64,000 bases of DNA from Bacteroidales bacterium. GTDB lineage: Bacteria > Bacteroidota > Bacteroidia > Bacteroidales > FEN-979. The position numbers and the translations under genes were made by a program. The notes under the pieces were generated by a model. The model did not search any database, was not told where the DNA came from, and was given only the letters and a program-made list of their open reading frames with translations. Where the stretch lies: positions 1 through 64,000 of the forward strand of contig JALNWE010000003.1 of NCBI GenBank assembly GCA_023231065.1, in the 5' to 3' direction. Below, piece by piece: positions 9,255 through 17,469 of this stretch; positions within the stretch are counted from its first letter, which is position 1, and every line of letters begins with the position of its first letter.

Positions 9255-10337
9255 CTATGATATCCTAACGCGCGGATCAAGCATTCCGTATATAATATCG
9301 ACAAAGAAATTGATAATGATCAGGATGACGGAGATAAAAAGAACTGCTCCCATGATTACCGGGAAATCGTATTTATCCAAAGCATTAACAATGACCACTC
9401 CGATTCCTTTCCAATCGAAGATAAATTCCACAAAAACCGCCCCGGCCAGAAGGGAAGCAAGCCATCCTGAAATAGCCGTTACAACAGGATTCAGCGCGTT
9501 TTTCAGGGCGTGTTTAAAAAGGATCCGGAACTTTCCCAGCCCCTTGGCCCTGGCAGTCCGTATATAATCCTGGCTTAGCTCTTCGAGCAAGGAATTCCGC
9601 GTAAGCTCTACAATGATCGCCAATGGCCGAATACCCAAAGTGATGGCAGGAAGGATCAGGTTTTTAAGGTCCAGATATTCCCCCCGTCCGAAATCATCCA
9701 CCGAAAAGAGGCTTCCGGTCATATTCAATCCGGTATATCTGACCAGGACGAACGCGAATATCCAGGCGAACAAAATGGCGACAAAAAAAGAAGGAAGCGA
9801 CATTCCCAGCACCGAAAAGACCAATGAGAAACGGTCAAAAAAACTGTTTTTCCAGATGGCACAAGCAATTCCGATCGCGATCCCAACAACGATGGCAAAG
9901 GTCATGGCAACAACAGCGAGAATAGATGTATTGATAAACCCTTCGATCAGGATTTCAGAAACATTTCTCTTTGATTGATAAGAACGACGCATGTAAGGCT
10001 CTTTTATAACCAGGGAATGATCCTTACCAAGCGGGATCAGGGTCAGCGTCCTGCCGTATTTTTCATGCTCAAGATACCAGTAGCTATCGGGATCTTTCGT
10101 GTTGTGAAATGAGAGAGGCGATAAATCATTAAGGTAATTAAGGAACTGAAGATATAATGGTTTATCCCGTCCCAGGTCTTTGTTGATGGCTTCGACCGAA
10201 GCCATATCTGCCCGCTGTCCCAACATCATCCGGGCAGGATCGCCGGGAAGAATGTTGAACAGAAAAAAAATCATCACCACGACCCCGAAAAGAACCAGGA
10301 TCCCATATGAAAGACGGTGAAGGATAAAGGATAACAA
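9255..10337 (-). CDS. ABC transporter permease, DppB/OppB family
   Basis: A 360-residue inner-membrane permease subunit of a peptide/nickel-type ABC importer. The N-terminal MLSFILHRLSYGILVLFGVVVMIFF is typical of DppB, followed by a long periplasmic loop (about 35-120) and then five hydrophobic segments. The cytoplasmic EAA loop is readable as ELSQDYIRTARAKGLGKFRILFKHALKNALNP. The first codon is TTG; no nearby ATG gives a better N-terminus. No DppC, substrate-binding or ATPase gene accompanies it, so its partners must be elsewhere. It is bracketed by a dispersed repeat and a heptad-phased repeat, and may be an insertion. Confidence 0.9.
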   Translation of the reverse strand: MLSFILHRLSYGILVLFGVVVMIFFLFNILPGDPARMMLGQRADMASVEAINKDLGRDKPLYLQFLNYLNDLSPLSFHNTKDPDSYWYLEHEKYGRTLTLIPLGKDHSLVIKEPYMRRSYQSKRNVSEILIEGFINTSILAVVAMTFAIVVGIAIGIACAIWKNSFFDRFSLVFSVLGMSLPSFFVAILFAWIFAFVLVRYTGLNMTGSLFSVDDFGRGEYLDLKNLILPAITLGIRPLAIIVELTRNSLLEELSQDYIRTARAKGLGKFRILFKHALKNALNPVVTAISGWLASLLAGAVFVEFIFDWKGIGVVIVNALDKYDFPVIMGAVLFISVILIIINFFVDIIYGMLDPRVRIS

Positions 10338-10369
10338 GAAAAGCTTACGATTTAATTCTTAAATTTCAA

Positions 10370-10411
10370 CATTGATTCCCCATTTCCCATCTCTTATTTT
10401 TTATTCCCCAT
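10370..10411 (-). repeat. Degenerate heptad-phased run (six units) upstream of the ABC permease
   Basis: On the plus strand the six consecutive heptamers CATTGAT, TCCCCAT, TTCCCAT, CTCTTAT, TTTTTAT, TCCCCAT all end in AT; a seventh, CTTTTTT, follows. Read in the direction of transcription the units are ATGGGGA, ATAAAAA, ATAAGAG, ATGGGAA, ATGGGGA, ATCAATG. The run overlaps the last codons of the DoxX-family gene and ends 32 bp before the permease start. Confidence 0.6.
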
Positions 10412-11530
10412 CTTTTTTCCCCAACCTCCCAGGTACATATTCTTAACGGTCGCGTAATCGGGGAAATCCCGCCATGCCCATTTGGCCAATACGACGCCAT
10501 CTTTGACCAGGACAAGTCCGGGGTTGGATCTGACCATTGTTTTAAGTACCACGTCATCTGAGTTGTAATAATCAAAAGCGGTCCCGTGAACCATTTTGAA
10601 ATCACGTAATTCCTTTCCCGTAGTATTTGTGAGGCAAACAAAAGAATAGCCATCCCGGACTGCATTTTTATAAAAGGGAAGTATCCGTGTAAAGGCTTCG
10701 GGGTTAGATTCCCTTAGGTCATAAGCGACCAGGATGAACTGATAATCGGGGTTGTCCAAAACATTCGATGTAAAATCGTTGCCCTGTTCATCTTCGACCT
10801 GAAGGGCAAGCCCTTTGTTAATATTCGGGTCCACCACACGTTGCCTTTTGAAGATCCAGGTTGAAAGCCACACGGAGTCATTCCAGGGATAATTGGGGGC
10901 TTTGAATTCCCGCTCCTCACCAGTGTTTTTATTCTTATAGGTCACATAAAACTGAACCGGCATGGTGTCGGTTTTATTGACCCGGTTACCCACCTTCCAT
11001 CCCATGAAATCAATGAGGGGCAGATGGGAATAACAATAAACAGACACCATGGCAAAGGACATTGCAATGATCAATAAAACTGTGATATCGACCGTAGAAG
11101 AAAAGAGGCTCCTGTATTTTTTTCGCCAGGTAAAAATCGGAATTACAAAAGCCATCAATATCAGGTTTTTAATAAAAGTTTGAATATTGGTCAGCTTTAA
11201 GGCATCACCAAAACAACCGCAATCGGGGACCAGGTTGTAAAGGGCATCGAAAAAAGTAAGAATGGTGAAGAAAAGCATCAGGGGGAGCAGAAACCACGAC
11301 GTTTTACGGATCCAGAGGTTGAAAAGCAGGCTTATGCCAAGACTAAATTCGAGGGCACAAAGGCAGATGGTCAGATAAGGGCTGAAATGGGTTGCCCACG
11401 GCAGGTCGAAAACAATGAAGTAGTCATTCATCCGGAAAACAGTACCCATGGGATCAATCCCTTTGACAAATCCGGAAAAAATAAAGACTATTCCGACAAT
11501 GACCCGGAAAATGTTTCTAAGGAGTTTCAT
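10394..11530 (-). CDS. DoxX-like membrane protein of the BT_3928 family
   Basis: A 378-residue protein with an N-terminal DoxX/MauE-like four-helix membrane domain (about 1-160; FRVIVGIVFIFSGFVKGIDP, CLCALEFSLGISLLF, DCGCFGDALKL) and a C-terminal soluble part (about 190-375). The motif CGCFGD, found in MauE-like proteins, suggests redox work on disulfides or quinones, and the C-terminal part has thioredoxin-fold-like strand patterns without an obvious CXXC. The physiological role is not established. Its start overlaps the end of the DUF1599 gene by 14 bp, so the two are coupled. The last codons run into a heptad-phased repeat. Confidence 0.88.
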   Translation of the reverse strand: MKLLRNIFRVIVGIVFIFSGFVKGIDPMGTVFRMNDYFIVFDLPWATHFSPYLTICLCALEFSLGISLLFNLWIRKTSWFLLPLMLFFTILTFFDALYNLVPDCGCFGDALKLTNIQTFIKNLILMAFVIPIFTWRKKYRSLFSSTVDITVLLIIAMSFAMVSVYCYSHLPLIDFMGWKVGNRVNKTDTMPVQFYVTYKNKNTGEEREFKAPNYPWNDSVWLSTWIFKRQRVVDPNINKGLALQVEDEQGNDFTSNVLDNPDYQFILVAYDLRESNPEAFTRILPFYKNAVRDGYSFVCLTNTTGKELRDFKMVHGTAFDYYNSDDVVLKTMVRSNPGLVLVKDGVVLAKWAWRDFPDYATVKNMYLGGWGKKMGNKK

Positions 11531-12071
11531 ATTCCATTTTTATCAATGCAAAGACAGCATAATTGATAATATCATAGTAGTTGGCATCAACCCCTTCGGA
11601 GATGAATGTTTTGCCCTTATTATCTTCAATTTGTTTGATGCGCATCAGTTTCATGAGAATGATGTCGGTCAGTGAACTGAGCCGCATATTCCTCCAGGCT
11701 TCACCATAATCATGGTTTTTTTTCATCATCAGGTCGAGCGAGGCAGTCGTATATTTTTGATATAACCGGGATGCATATTCCGGATCCAGCGTGAGGTTTT
11801 CCTCAGTACCAAGCTCAAGTTGGATCAACGCGATGACAGAATAATTGACGATTCCGATAAATTCAGGTTTGATCCCTTCTCCGATTTTTTGAACGCCTTT
11901 ATCATGGATACTACGGATTCGCTGGGCCTTGATGTAAATCTGATCGGTGATGGAAGGGGCCCGGAGAATGCGCCAGGACGTCCCGTAATCCTTCAGCTTG
12001 GTCAGAAATATTTCGCGGCACTGACTAATGACCGTTTCGAATTGTTGTTCGGTATGATGCAGGGAATCCAT
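11517..12071 (-). CDS. DUF1599 domain protein (nucleotide-modification-associated domain 1)
   Basis: A 184-residue protein made of two similar halves. The first carries REIFLTKLKDYGTSWRILR...ITDQIYIKAQRIRSI, the second LDLMMKKNHDYGEAWRNMR...LTDIILMKLMRIKQIED, followed in each by an EG..(P/A)...I.NY..IALI-type segment. The duplicated KxxDYG.(S/A)WR core is the DUF1599 signature. The family is common in Bacteroidota housekeeping loci and is predicted, not shown, to act on nucleotides. It starts at ATG 12071, divergent from folP across an 88-bp gap, and is coupled to the downstream DoxX gene. Confidence 0.9.
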   Translation of the reverse strand: MDSLHHTEQQFETVISQCREIFLTKLKDYGTSWRILRAPSITDQIYIKAQRIRSIHDKGVQKIGEGIKPEFIGIVNYSVIALIQLELGTEENLTLDPEYASRLYQKYTTASLDLMMKKNHDYGEAWRNMRLSSLTDIILMKLMRIKQIEDNKGKTFISEGVDANYYDIINYAVFALIKMEYETP

Positions 12072-12128
12072 AGAATCAGCTTCAACAGTTTTTAGACGTT
12101 AAAAGTAGCAAGAATTTGGATTTTGACG

Positions 12129-12136
12129 TAATTTTG
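12129..12136 (+). promoter_or_regulatory. Candidate -7 element for folP
   Basis: TAATTTTG matches TAnnTTTG and ends 23 nt before the GTG start of folP. There is no TTG at the expected 20-nt distance, so only the -7 half is supported. Confidence 0.4.
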
Positions 12137-12159
12137 AAAACGGAAAGTTAAGAAAAGAA

Positions 12160-13008
12160 GTGAACAGGCATATATTCTGTACAGGGGGCCGCATTCTGGA
12201 TCTGACCACTCCGGTGGTGATGGGAATTTTGAATGTTACCCCTGATTCGTTTTTCGACGGAGGTCGATATCTTTCGCCGGATGCCCAGGTAAACAGGGTT
12301 GAAAAAATGTTAAATGACGGGGCGGCGATCATTGACATCGGGGCGGTTTCAACACGGCCCGGTTCTGAAGAAGTCCATCAAAAAGGAGAATTAGAGCGAT
12401 TGCTTCCATCGTTAAAAGCCATCCGTCATCATTTCCCTGAATGTATTATATCGGTTGACACTTATCGGCCTTATGTCGCCCGCGCCATGATTGAAAACGG
12501 GGCTGATATGATCAATGACATCTACGGAGGGCGTTACGGGGAAGAGATGCTGAAAACCATTGCCAACCTCAATGTACCTTATATCATGATGCACATGAAA
12601 GGGACCCCGGGGAATATGCAGGTCAATCCCGTTTATTCCGATGTGGTTGCTGAAGTCACATATTTTTTTGAGCAGCAGCTTATTCACTGTCGTCAGGAAG
12701 GGATCAGGCAGGTGATCATCGATCCAGGGTTTGGTTTTGGAAAAACGGTTGAACATAACTTCTCGCTACTGGAACATCTTGATTCTTTTCAATCCTTTTG
12801 TGTCCCACTCCTGGCAGGACTTTCCCGAAAATCAATGATCAATAAAGCATTGGGCATCAAGCCCTCTGAAGCGCTGAATGGCACTACTGTCCTGAATACC
12901 ATCGCCATATTAAAAGGAGCCAATATCCTCCGGGTACATGATGTCAAAGAGGCAATAGAAGCAATCAGGCTTGTGAAAATGATGAAAAATGAAGAAACCG
13001 GCGAATGA
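12160..13008 (+). CDS. folP: Dihydropteroate synthase
   Basis: A 282-residue TIM-barrel enzyme that condenses 6-hydroxymethyl-dihydropterin diphosphate with p-aminobenzoate in folate synthesis; the target of sulfonamides. Signature motifs: VMGILNVTPDSFFDGG (about 20-35), IDIGAVSTRPGSEEV, the pterin-binding NDI of MINDIYGG, VIIDPGFGFGKT, the LAGLSRKSMI loop and a C-terminal LRVHDV. Translation appears to start at GTG 12160 (reading MNRHIFCTGG), since no ATG lies upstream before the promoter region and this N-terminus matches the family. cdaA, normally its immediate neighbour in many Bacteroidales as I recall, lies 3 kb downstream here. Confidence 0.96.
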   Translation: MNRHIFCTGGRILDLTTPVVMGILNVTPDSFFDGGRYLSPDAQVNRVEKMLNDGAAIIDIGAVSTRPGSEEVHQKGELERLLPSLKAIRHHFPECIISVDTYRPYVARAMIENGADMINDIYGGRYGEEMLKTIANLNVPYIMMHMKGTPGNMQVNPVYSDVVAEVTYFFEQQLIHCRQEGIRQVIIDPGFGFGKTVEHNFSLLEHLDSFQSFCVPLLAGLSRKSMINKALGIKPSEALNGTTVLNTIAILKGANILRVHDVKEAIEAIRLVKMMKNEETGE

Positions 13009-13017
13009 AGTCAGAGG

Positions 13018-13962
13018 TTACTCTGAACCACTTCCACCGCCATTGGTGGTCCTTATGATGGTTCCCTTGGTACCCGCAACATATCCGGTAGCATTATCCC
13101 TGAAATAGACCGTCAGCAATCCATTGGAAGTATTTGAAACTTGTTTGATCCAGTATTTACCCCCATCGGTAGTTTTCAATATTACTCCCGGCCAGCTTAC
13201 CGCATAGCCTGTGTTCTGGCTGGGGAAATATATTGAGTACAAATCATTTGAAGTAAGTGTATTATAACTTGTCCATGTTGTTCCTCCATTCGTTGTCTTT
13301 AAAATAGAACCACCGCCACAGGCGATATATCCCGTATTGGCAGAAGGGAAATGAATGCAAAGCAGATCTTTGGTGGTCCCGGAAGTCAGAGCGGTCCATT
13401 GTACCCCGGCATCAACAGTCTTTAAAATGATGCCCAAATTCCCCACAATATAACCGGTATTGGCATCTGTAAAGTAAATCGACCATAACCATTCCGCGGT
13501 TCCGGAATCCACGCTTGTCCATAATTCCCCTCCGTTATCGGTAGTGAGTATCGTGCCTTTGTAACCCACCGCATAACCCTTGTTGTAATCCGTAAAAAAA
13601 ATGGAAAACAGTTCATTCGTATTTCCGGAAACCTGAAGCGCCCAACTGGAGCCCCCATTGGTGGTTTTCAAAATAACGCCTCCTGCTCCAACAGCATATC
13701 CTGTATTCGCGTCAATAAAATAAACCGCATTTAAAGTAGTTTTAACCCCCGAATTTTGAGCAGTCCAACTGGTCCCTTCATCGGTTGTTTTCAGAATAGT
13801 ACCACTTTCCCCGACAACATATCCGGTTCCGGAAGTTGGAAAAACAATAGAATTTAAAGCATTAGAAGTGCCAGAAGACATTACCGTCCAATCTGTTATG
13901 ATCTCCTTTTTACAACTAATGGTTAAAAGGACCAGTATTAAAAAAGTCAACGTTTTTTTCAT
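13018..13962 (-). CDS. YCF48-like beta-propeller lipoprotein
   Basis: A 314-residue protein with a lipoprotein signal (MKKTLTFLILVLLTISC, Cys17). The mature part is about seven tandem repeats of 40-43 residues, each with the pattern NTGYAVG..G.ILKTT(N/D)GG..W....SGT...L.SI.F. This is the sialidase-like or YCF48/BNR propeller pattern, and seven units would close a seven-bladed propeller. YCF48 itself is a photosystem II assembly factor; in non-phototrophs the fold serves as a surface or binding module of unknown target. It faces folP tail to tail with 9 bp between them and is upstream of nothing on its strand but folP antisense. Confidence 0.85.
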   Translation of the reverse strand: MKKTLTFLILVLLTISCKKEIITDWTVMSSGTSNALNSIVFPTSGTGYVVGESGTILKTTDEGTSWTAQNSGVKTTLNAVYFIDANTGYAVGAGGVILKTTNGGSSWALQVSGNTNELFSIFFTDYNKGYAVGYKGTILTTDNGGELWTSVDSGTAEWLWSIYFTDANTGYIVGNLGIILKTVDAGVQWTALTSGTTKDLLCIHFPSANTGYIACGGGSILKTTNGGTTWTSYNTLTSNDLYSIYFPSQNTGYAVSWPGVILKTTDGGKYWIKQVSNTSNGLLTVYFRDNATGYVAGTKGTIIRTTNGGGSGSE

Positions 13963-14060
13963 GGAATCAAAAAAGTTATTGTTTTACCAAATATTTTCAT
14001 TTTCGGAAACCATAGCCTCCAGGAAACGGGTACAAGATACGGAAAATTAGGGTGGAATGA

Positions 14061-15494
14061 TTATTTTTTCCCAGCCAGGTATTTCAGGTTTAACAGATCA
14101 TAATCGCTTATCAATACGGTAGTTGCGCCTTTCCTATCAAAGAGCCCGCTCCAGGGGCTCAGAGGTTCCCAGATACAGGCTCCTTTTCCTTTATCATCGG
14201 GAAGGCTGAAAATGATATCATGGACTTCTTTTTTAAAATCGCCATATTCCACTATATCCAATGGTTTGTTATACCTTTTACAAAGGTCAGAAAGGTTATA
14301 TTTCAGGTCTTCAAGAGTGCCATGCCAACGGGGATAATAAGAAAGTCCGATGATGTCGAACGTTACTCCGCGAGCGATCATATTGTCGAGCCAGAAAACA
14401 GCTTCATCATTCTGACCGCCCAGCGCAATATGCAGCATAACAGGGATGGAAGGATCAGCCGCTTCGACTCCAGCAATTCCCGCTTTAAGCAGTGATGCAA
14501 GCTGATCAGGATTGCTGATATGACCATCCGGCCACAGGATCCCGTGGTTGATCTCATTGCCCACCTGCACTATGGCCGGAGGTGTCCCCTGCATCTTCAG
14601 CGCCCGAATAACACGGGTGGTATATGATTTTATCGAGTCGGTAAGCGCATTAAAAGAAAGATCAGCCCAGGCCTTAGGCTTATTCTGCTGTTGTGGATCG
14701 GCCCAGTAATCACTATAATGGAAATCAAGCAGGAGCTTCATCCCTGCTTCCCTAATCCTTCGGGCCATCTCGAGTGTATAAGGTAGTCCACAGTATCCTT
14801 CACCCGGTGCGTATCCGTCCTTATTTTCGGGATTGACAAAAATCCGTAAGCGGATATAATTAAATCCGTGGTCGCGCAACAGGGTGATGGCATCTTTTTG
14901 TATGCCCTGATCAAAAAATTTGTTGCCACGGGTTTCAACCTGGGGAAGAAAGGAAATGTCAGCCCCGATCATCCGGTCAATGTTTTTTGTAGTCGCGGTG
15001 AGTTGCATGGGTTTCGGCTTCATCATAACAAAGTCTGCCGGGACCGTATGGATCTCTTGTAATCCGGGCCAAAGCTTACCCGATCTTGCCTCAACCTTGA
15101 CTTTTCCGGGAGTGGAACCGGCAACGAACAACAACTGGCAGGTACCGTTTAGAAGACGGGTAGCCAGGTAGGTTTTTCCTGCCGTGTCGATACGTGTGAC
15201 AAGTGTTTTCCGGTCGAAGCCCATCACCTTCCCGTCACCGGTCATATATATCCTGATAGAATCATTGGCTCCGGGGATCTCACGGGCAATGCTGTCGATG
15301 AGGGCAATTCGTAACCGCGTCTGTTCCCTGCCATTGGCTAAAAGCGTAGTGTTGTAAATGGTAAGCATCACTGAGAAAGGTTTTCCTGTTTCACCAGGGC
15401 CCGGAGTACAGGATATGGATGCCCTTAAGCCCGGAACATGACAGAGCAATAACGCCGTAAAGCATGGGATAGCAATACATTTAAATAGTTTCAT
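14061..15494 (-). CDS. Endo-beta-1,4-galactanase, glycoside hydrolase family 53
   Basis: A 477-residue secreted enzyme predicted to cut beta-1,4-galactan side chains of pectin (arabinogalactan type I). A signal peptide (about 1-25, cleaved before SISC) is followed by an immunoglobulin-like N-terminal domain (30-160) and the GH53 TIM barrel (170-477), which begins IGADISFLPQVETRGNKFFD. The acid/base is Glu314 in QVGNEINHG and the nucleophile Glu416 in DIVEYGDF; the strand motifs FNYIRLRIF and LLLDFHYSDYWADP are also family-typical. No T9SS or dockerin tail is visible. No SusC/D pair is adjacent, so it stands outside a polysaccharide utilisation locus. Confidence 0.93.
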   Translation of the reverse strand: MKLFKCIAIPCFTALLLCHVPGLRASISCTPGPGETGKPFSVMLTIYNTTLLANGREQTRLRIALIDSIAREIPGANDSIRIYMTGDGKVMGFDRKTLVTRIDTAGKTYLATRLLNGTCQLLFVAGSTPGKVKVEARSGKLWPGLQEIHTVPADFVMMKPKPMQLTATTKNIDRMIGADISFLPQVETRGNKFFDQGIQKDAITLLRDHGFNYIRLRIFVNPENKDGYAPGEGYCGLPYTLEMARRIREAGMKLLLDFHYSDYWADPQQQNKPKAWADLSFNALTDSIKSYTTRVIRALKMQGTPPAIVQVGNEINHGILWPDGHISNPDQLASLLKAGIAGVEAADPSIPVMLHIALGGQNDEAVFWLDNMIARGVTFDIIGLSYYPRWHGTLEDLKYNLSDLCKRYNKPLDIVEYGDFKKEVHDIIFSLPDDKGKGACIWEPLSPWSGLFDRKGATTVLISDYDLLNLKYLAGKK

Positions 15495-15570
15495 GTGTCA
15501 ATTATTTTGATTTCAGCGGTTAAATGGCATGAATTTGTAACAAAAATACTCAGAATTTCAATGACCCTGT

Positions 15571-15617
15571 TTGCGCTTTAGCGATTTGGCGGTGAAAAAT
15601 AGTTTTCGGAGTCGGCT
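15571..15617 (+). repeat. Dispersed intergenic element, copy B
   Basis: Contains TTAGCG, ATTTGGCGGTGAAAA and AGTTTTCGGAGTCGGCT. It matches copy A over GGTTTTCGGAGT and copy C over TGGCGGTGAAAA. It directly abuts the broken reading frame that follows. The preceding 75 bp after the galactanase gene hold nothing recognisable. Confidence 0.65.
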
Positions 15618-16010
15618 TTGAAAAAACTTACACTGTCCCCGATGAAATGAACGGGTATCATGTAACGCAGGCCCCGGGCGATGGTTTCCTGGTTTGTGGG
15701 GCACTCCGTACGGGGGATATCCTTAGGGGGATACTTGTACAAACCAACGCTGTAGGCGATACCGTCTGGATGAAGTATTACCCGTCTTTACGACAATGCT
15801 AACCAGGCGCTATGGTTAATCCGGACCAATGACCAGGGTGATACATTGTGGACAAAAACGTTCGATACCATTGCCTGGGGATCTTCAACCATTCCGATAA
15901 TCCGGATTGATTCCGGAGGGTTTGCACTTGCCGGAGTGGTGTATGATGCAATCTCTGCAACCAACAACATCCTCCTGAAAAGGTTTGACGAAGATGGCAA
16001 TTTTATTTAA
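15618..16010 (+). pseudogene. Remnant of a secreted propeller-repeat protein, frameshifted, 5' end missing
   Basis: Translation from 15617 gives an open stretch reading KTYTVPDEMNGYHVTQAPGD then GFLVCGAL, GDTVWMKYY and PSLRQC before TAA at 15800-15802. A shift of one base near 15788 opens a second frame reading YDNANQALWLIRTNDQGDTL, WTKTFDT, DSGGFALAGVV and NNILLKRFDEDGNF to TAA at 16008-16010. The patterns GDT(V/L)W.K and GGF.LAG...LLK.(D/N)..G are those of WD/PQQ-like propeller repeats in large secreted Bacteroidota proteins. There is no start codon or signal peptide; the 5' part is replaced by the dispersed element. The remnant ends 9 bp before cdaA. Confidence 0.75.
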
Positions 16011-16015
16011 TTTCG
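16008..16015 (+). promoter_or_regulatory. Candidate -7 element immediately before cdaA
   Basis: TAATTTCG, one mismatch from TAnnTTTG, ends 4 nt before the cdaA ATG. The same 4-nt spacing occurs at guaA (48821-48828) and at the dehydratase gene (59535-59542). If used, the transcript would be leaderless or nearly so. The element overlaps the stop codon of the upstream pseudogene. Confidence 0.35.
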
Positions 16016-16019
16016 CGGC

Positions 16020-16802
16020 ATGTTACTGATAGAACCTTTCGGTATTCGGATCGTCGATGTCATCGACATCATCCTTTTTGCCATCCTTCTTTATGAAATG
16101 TATAACCTCGTGAAAGGGACGGCTGCCATCCGGATATTTATCGGTTTCATTGCCATATACATCATCTGGAAAGTGGTGAAAACACTGCAGATGCAGTTGC
16201 TCACAGAGATTTTGGGCCAATTCATCAGCGTGGGCGTTATCGCCCTGATTGTTGTTTTTCAGCCTGAAATACGACAATTCCTGTTGATGATAGGAAATAC
16301 AAAGATCATCAAGAATCCGAGAAAGCGTTTTTTATTCTGGAAATTCAAGGTCAACAATCCGGTGAACCTCGACATCGACAAGATCGTAAAAGCATGTCAG
16401 AAGATGTCTGAAACCAAGACCGGGGCGCTCATTGTCATAACACAGAGAAACGAGCTCGGTCAGTATGTTGAGACGGGACAACCCGTTGATGCAAGGATCT
16501 CTGAAGTTTTGCTTGAAACTATTTTCTTTAAGAACAGTCCCCTTCACGACGGGGCTGTAATCATCATCGGGAGCAATATTCATGCTGCCCGTTGTATTTT
16601 GCCGGTTTCCAACGATCCCGCTATTCCTCCTTTTTATGGATTGCGCCATCGGGCTGCGGTTGGCATTACTGAAAAATCCGATGCCATTGCCATCGTTGTG
16701 TCAGAAGAGCGCGGAGATATTGCATACAGCTATGAAGGTAAACTCTTTTCGGAAATCACACCGGCAAAGCTGGCGAGCTTCCTGGAGAACCTGCTACAGT
16801 AA
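16020..16802 (+). CDS. cdaA: Diadenylate cyclase CdaA
   Basis: A 260-residue membrane-anchored enzyme making cyclic di-AMP from two ATP. Three hydrophobic segments occupy about residues 10-90, followed by the DisA_N catalytic domain. The two active-site motifs are present: DGA at 177-179 in SPLHDGAVII and RHR at 209-211 in LRHRAAVGITEKSDA. Length and order match CdaA/DacA. In Bacteroidota this gene usually follows folP; here a broken gene and two minus-strand genes intervene, so it likely needs its own promoter, for which the -7-like element at 16008 is the only candidate. No CdaR regulator is adjacent. Confidence 0.95.
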   Translation: MLLIEPFGIRIVDVIDIILFAILLYEMYNLVKGTAAIRIFIGFIAIYIIWKVVKTLQMQLLTEILGQFISVGVIALIVVFQPEIRQFLLMIGNTKIIKNPRKRFLFWKFKVNNPVNLDIDKIVKACQKMSETKTGALIVITQRNELGQYVETGQPVDARISEVLLETIFFKNSPLHDGAVIIIGSNIHAARCILPVSNDPAIPPFYGLRHRAAVGITEKSDAIAIVVSEERGDIAYSYEGKLFSEITPAKLASFLENLLQ

Positions 16803-16842
16803 AGGATCAGAATTTATTTCCGGACAATTGACGATTATAAAA

Positions 16843-17418
16843 TTATTTTTTGTGCTTTCCCTGTTTTTTAGCAAGAGCTAATGAATCGGCAACCCGGATG
16901 CTGTCGGCCCGATGTTGCACTTCAAATTCACGGATCATCTGATCGGGCGTTTTTCCCAGGTTCTTCAATGCCATCCGGGCATCATCATTGAATTCATCAT
17001 TGGGATATTTTTCGATGAATTGAAGGTATGTCTCCTTGGCGTAATCCAGGTTTCGCAGCAGATTCTCATACACGAATCCCTTGAAAAATAAAGACATTGC
17101 AGCCTGGGGATGATTTGGATAATCCTTCAGGAACTGGTCGTAAAGATTCAATGCAATGGTGCCATCCCCCGAATTCATGGCAATCCCGGCTGCCCTGAAT
17201 AAAAAATCAGGGGAGAGTGAATCCTGGGGGTAAGCCTTAACAAATTTCGTGTACAATGTCATCAAGCTGTCAGCTTTTGCCTTATCAAAACTAACCGCTT
17301 CGGGGGCAAAAAGCCTTTTTTCCATACTCCGGATCTGGGCAACCGATTTGTCCCGTGAAGGGCCACAGGAAGAGAGGATCAGAAGGACAGGGAATAATAA
17401 CAACGTAGATCTTTTCAT
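16843..17418 (-). CDS. Tetratricopeptide-repeat lipoprotein (191 aa)
   Basis: The ATG at 17418 gives MKRSTLLLFPVLLILSSC, a lipoprotein signal with Cys18; the frame also contains an upstream TTG at 17424. The mature protein has three or four TPR-like helical pairs (DSLSPDFLFRAAGIAMNSGD, ALNLYDQFLKDYPNHPQAAM, YAKETYLQFIEKYPNDEFND) of the kind found in BamD and YbgF, then a lysine-rich tail (KKQGKHKK). An envelope assembly or scaffolding role is likely but not proven; it is shorter than BamD. It is the last gene of the ruvX-def run, and its leader is built of heptamers. Confidence 0.85.
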   Translation of the reverse strand: MKRSTLLLFPVLLILSSCGPSRDKSVAQIRSMEKRLFAPEAVSFDKAKADSLMTLYTKFVKAYPQDSLSPDFLFRAAGIAMNSGDGTIALNLYDQFLKDYPNHPQAAMSLFFKGFVYENLLRNLDYAKETYLQFIEKYPNDEFNDDARMALKNLGKTPDQMIREFEVQHRADSIRVADSLALAKKQGKHKK

Positions 17419-17419
17419 A

Positions 17420-17461
17420 TACAATTTACAATTAACAATTGAGGAATGATGGTTGATGGTT
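17420..17461 (-). repeat. Six heptamer-phased units in the leader of the TPR lipoprotein gene
   Basis: On the plus strand: TACAATT, TACAATT, AACAATT, GAGGAAT, GATGGTT, GATGGTT, each exactly 7 bp, ending one base from the ATG at 17418. Two different heptamers are each duplicated inside one continuous 7-bp phase. Confidence 0.7.
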
Positions 17462-17469
17462 CAGGGAAA

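Noticed and set aside
13011..13026. TCAGAG-GTTA-CTCTGA palindrome between folP and the YCF48-like gene as a terminator
   Set aside because: The stem is only 6 bp and no T-tract follows on either strand; it partly overlaps coding sequence.
14061..15494. Polysaccharide utilisation locus around the galactanase
   Set aside because: No SusC/SusD pair, sensor or further glycosidase is adjacent; the only TonB receptor (21118) is 6 kb away and pairs with DUF4249.
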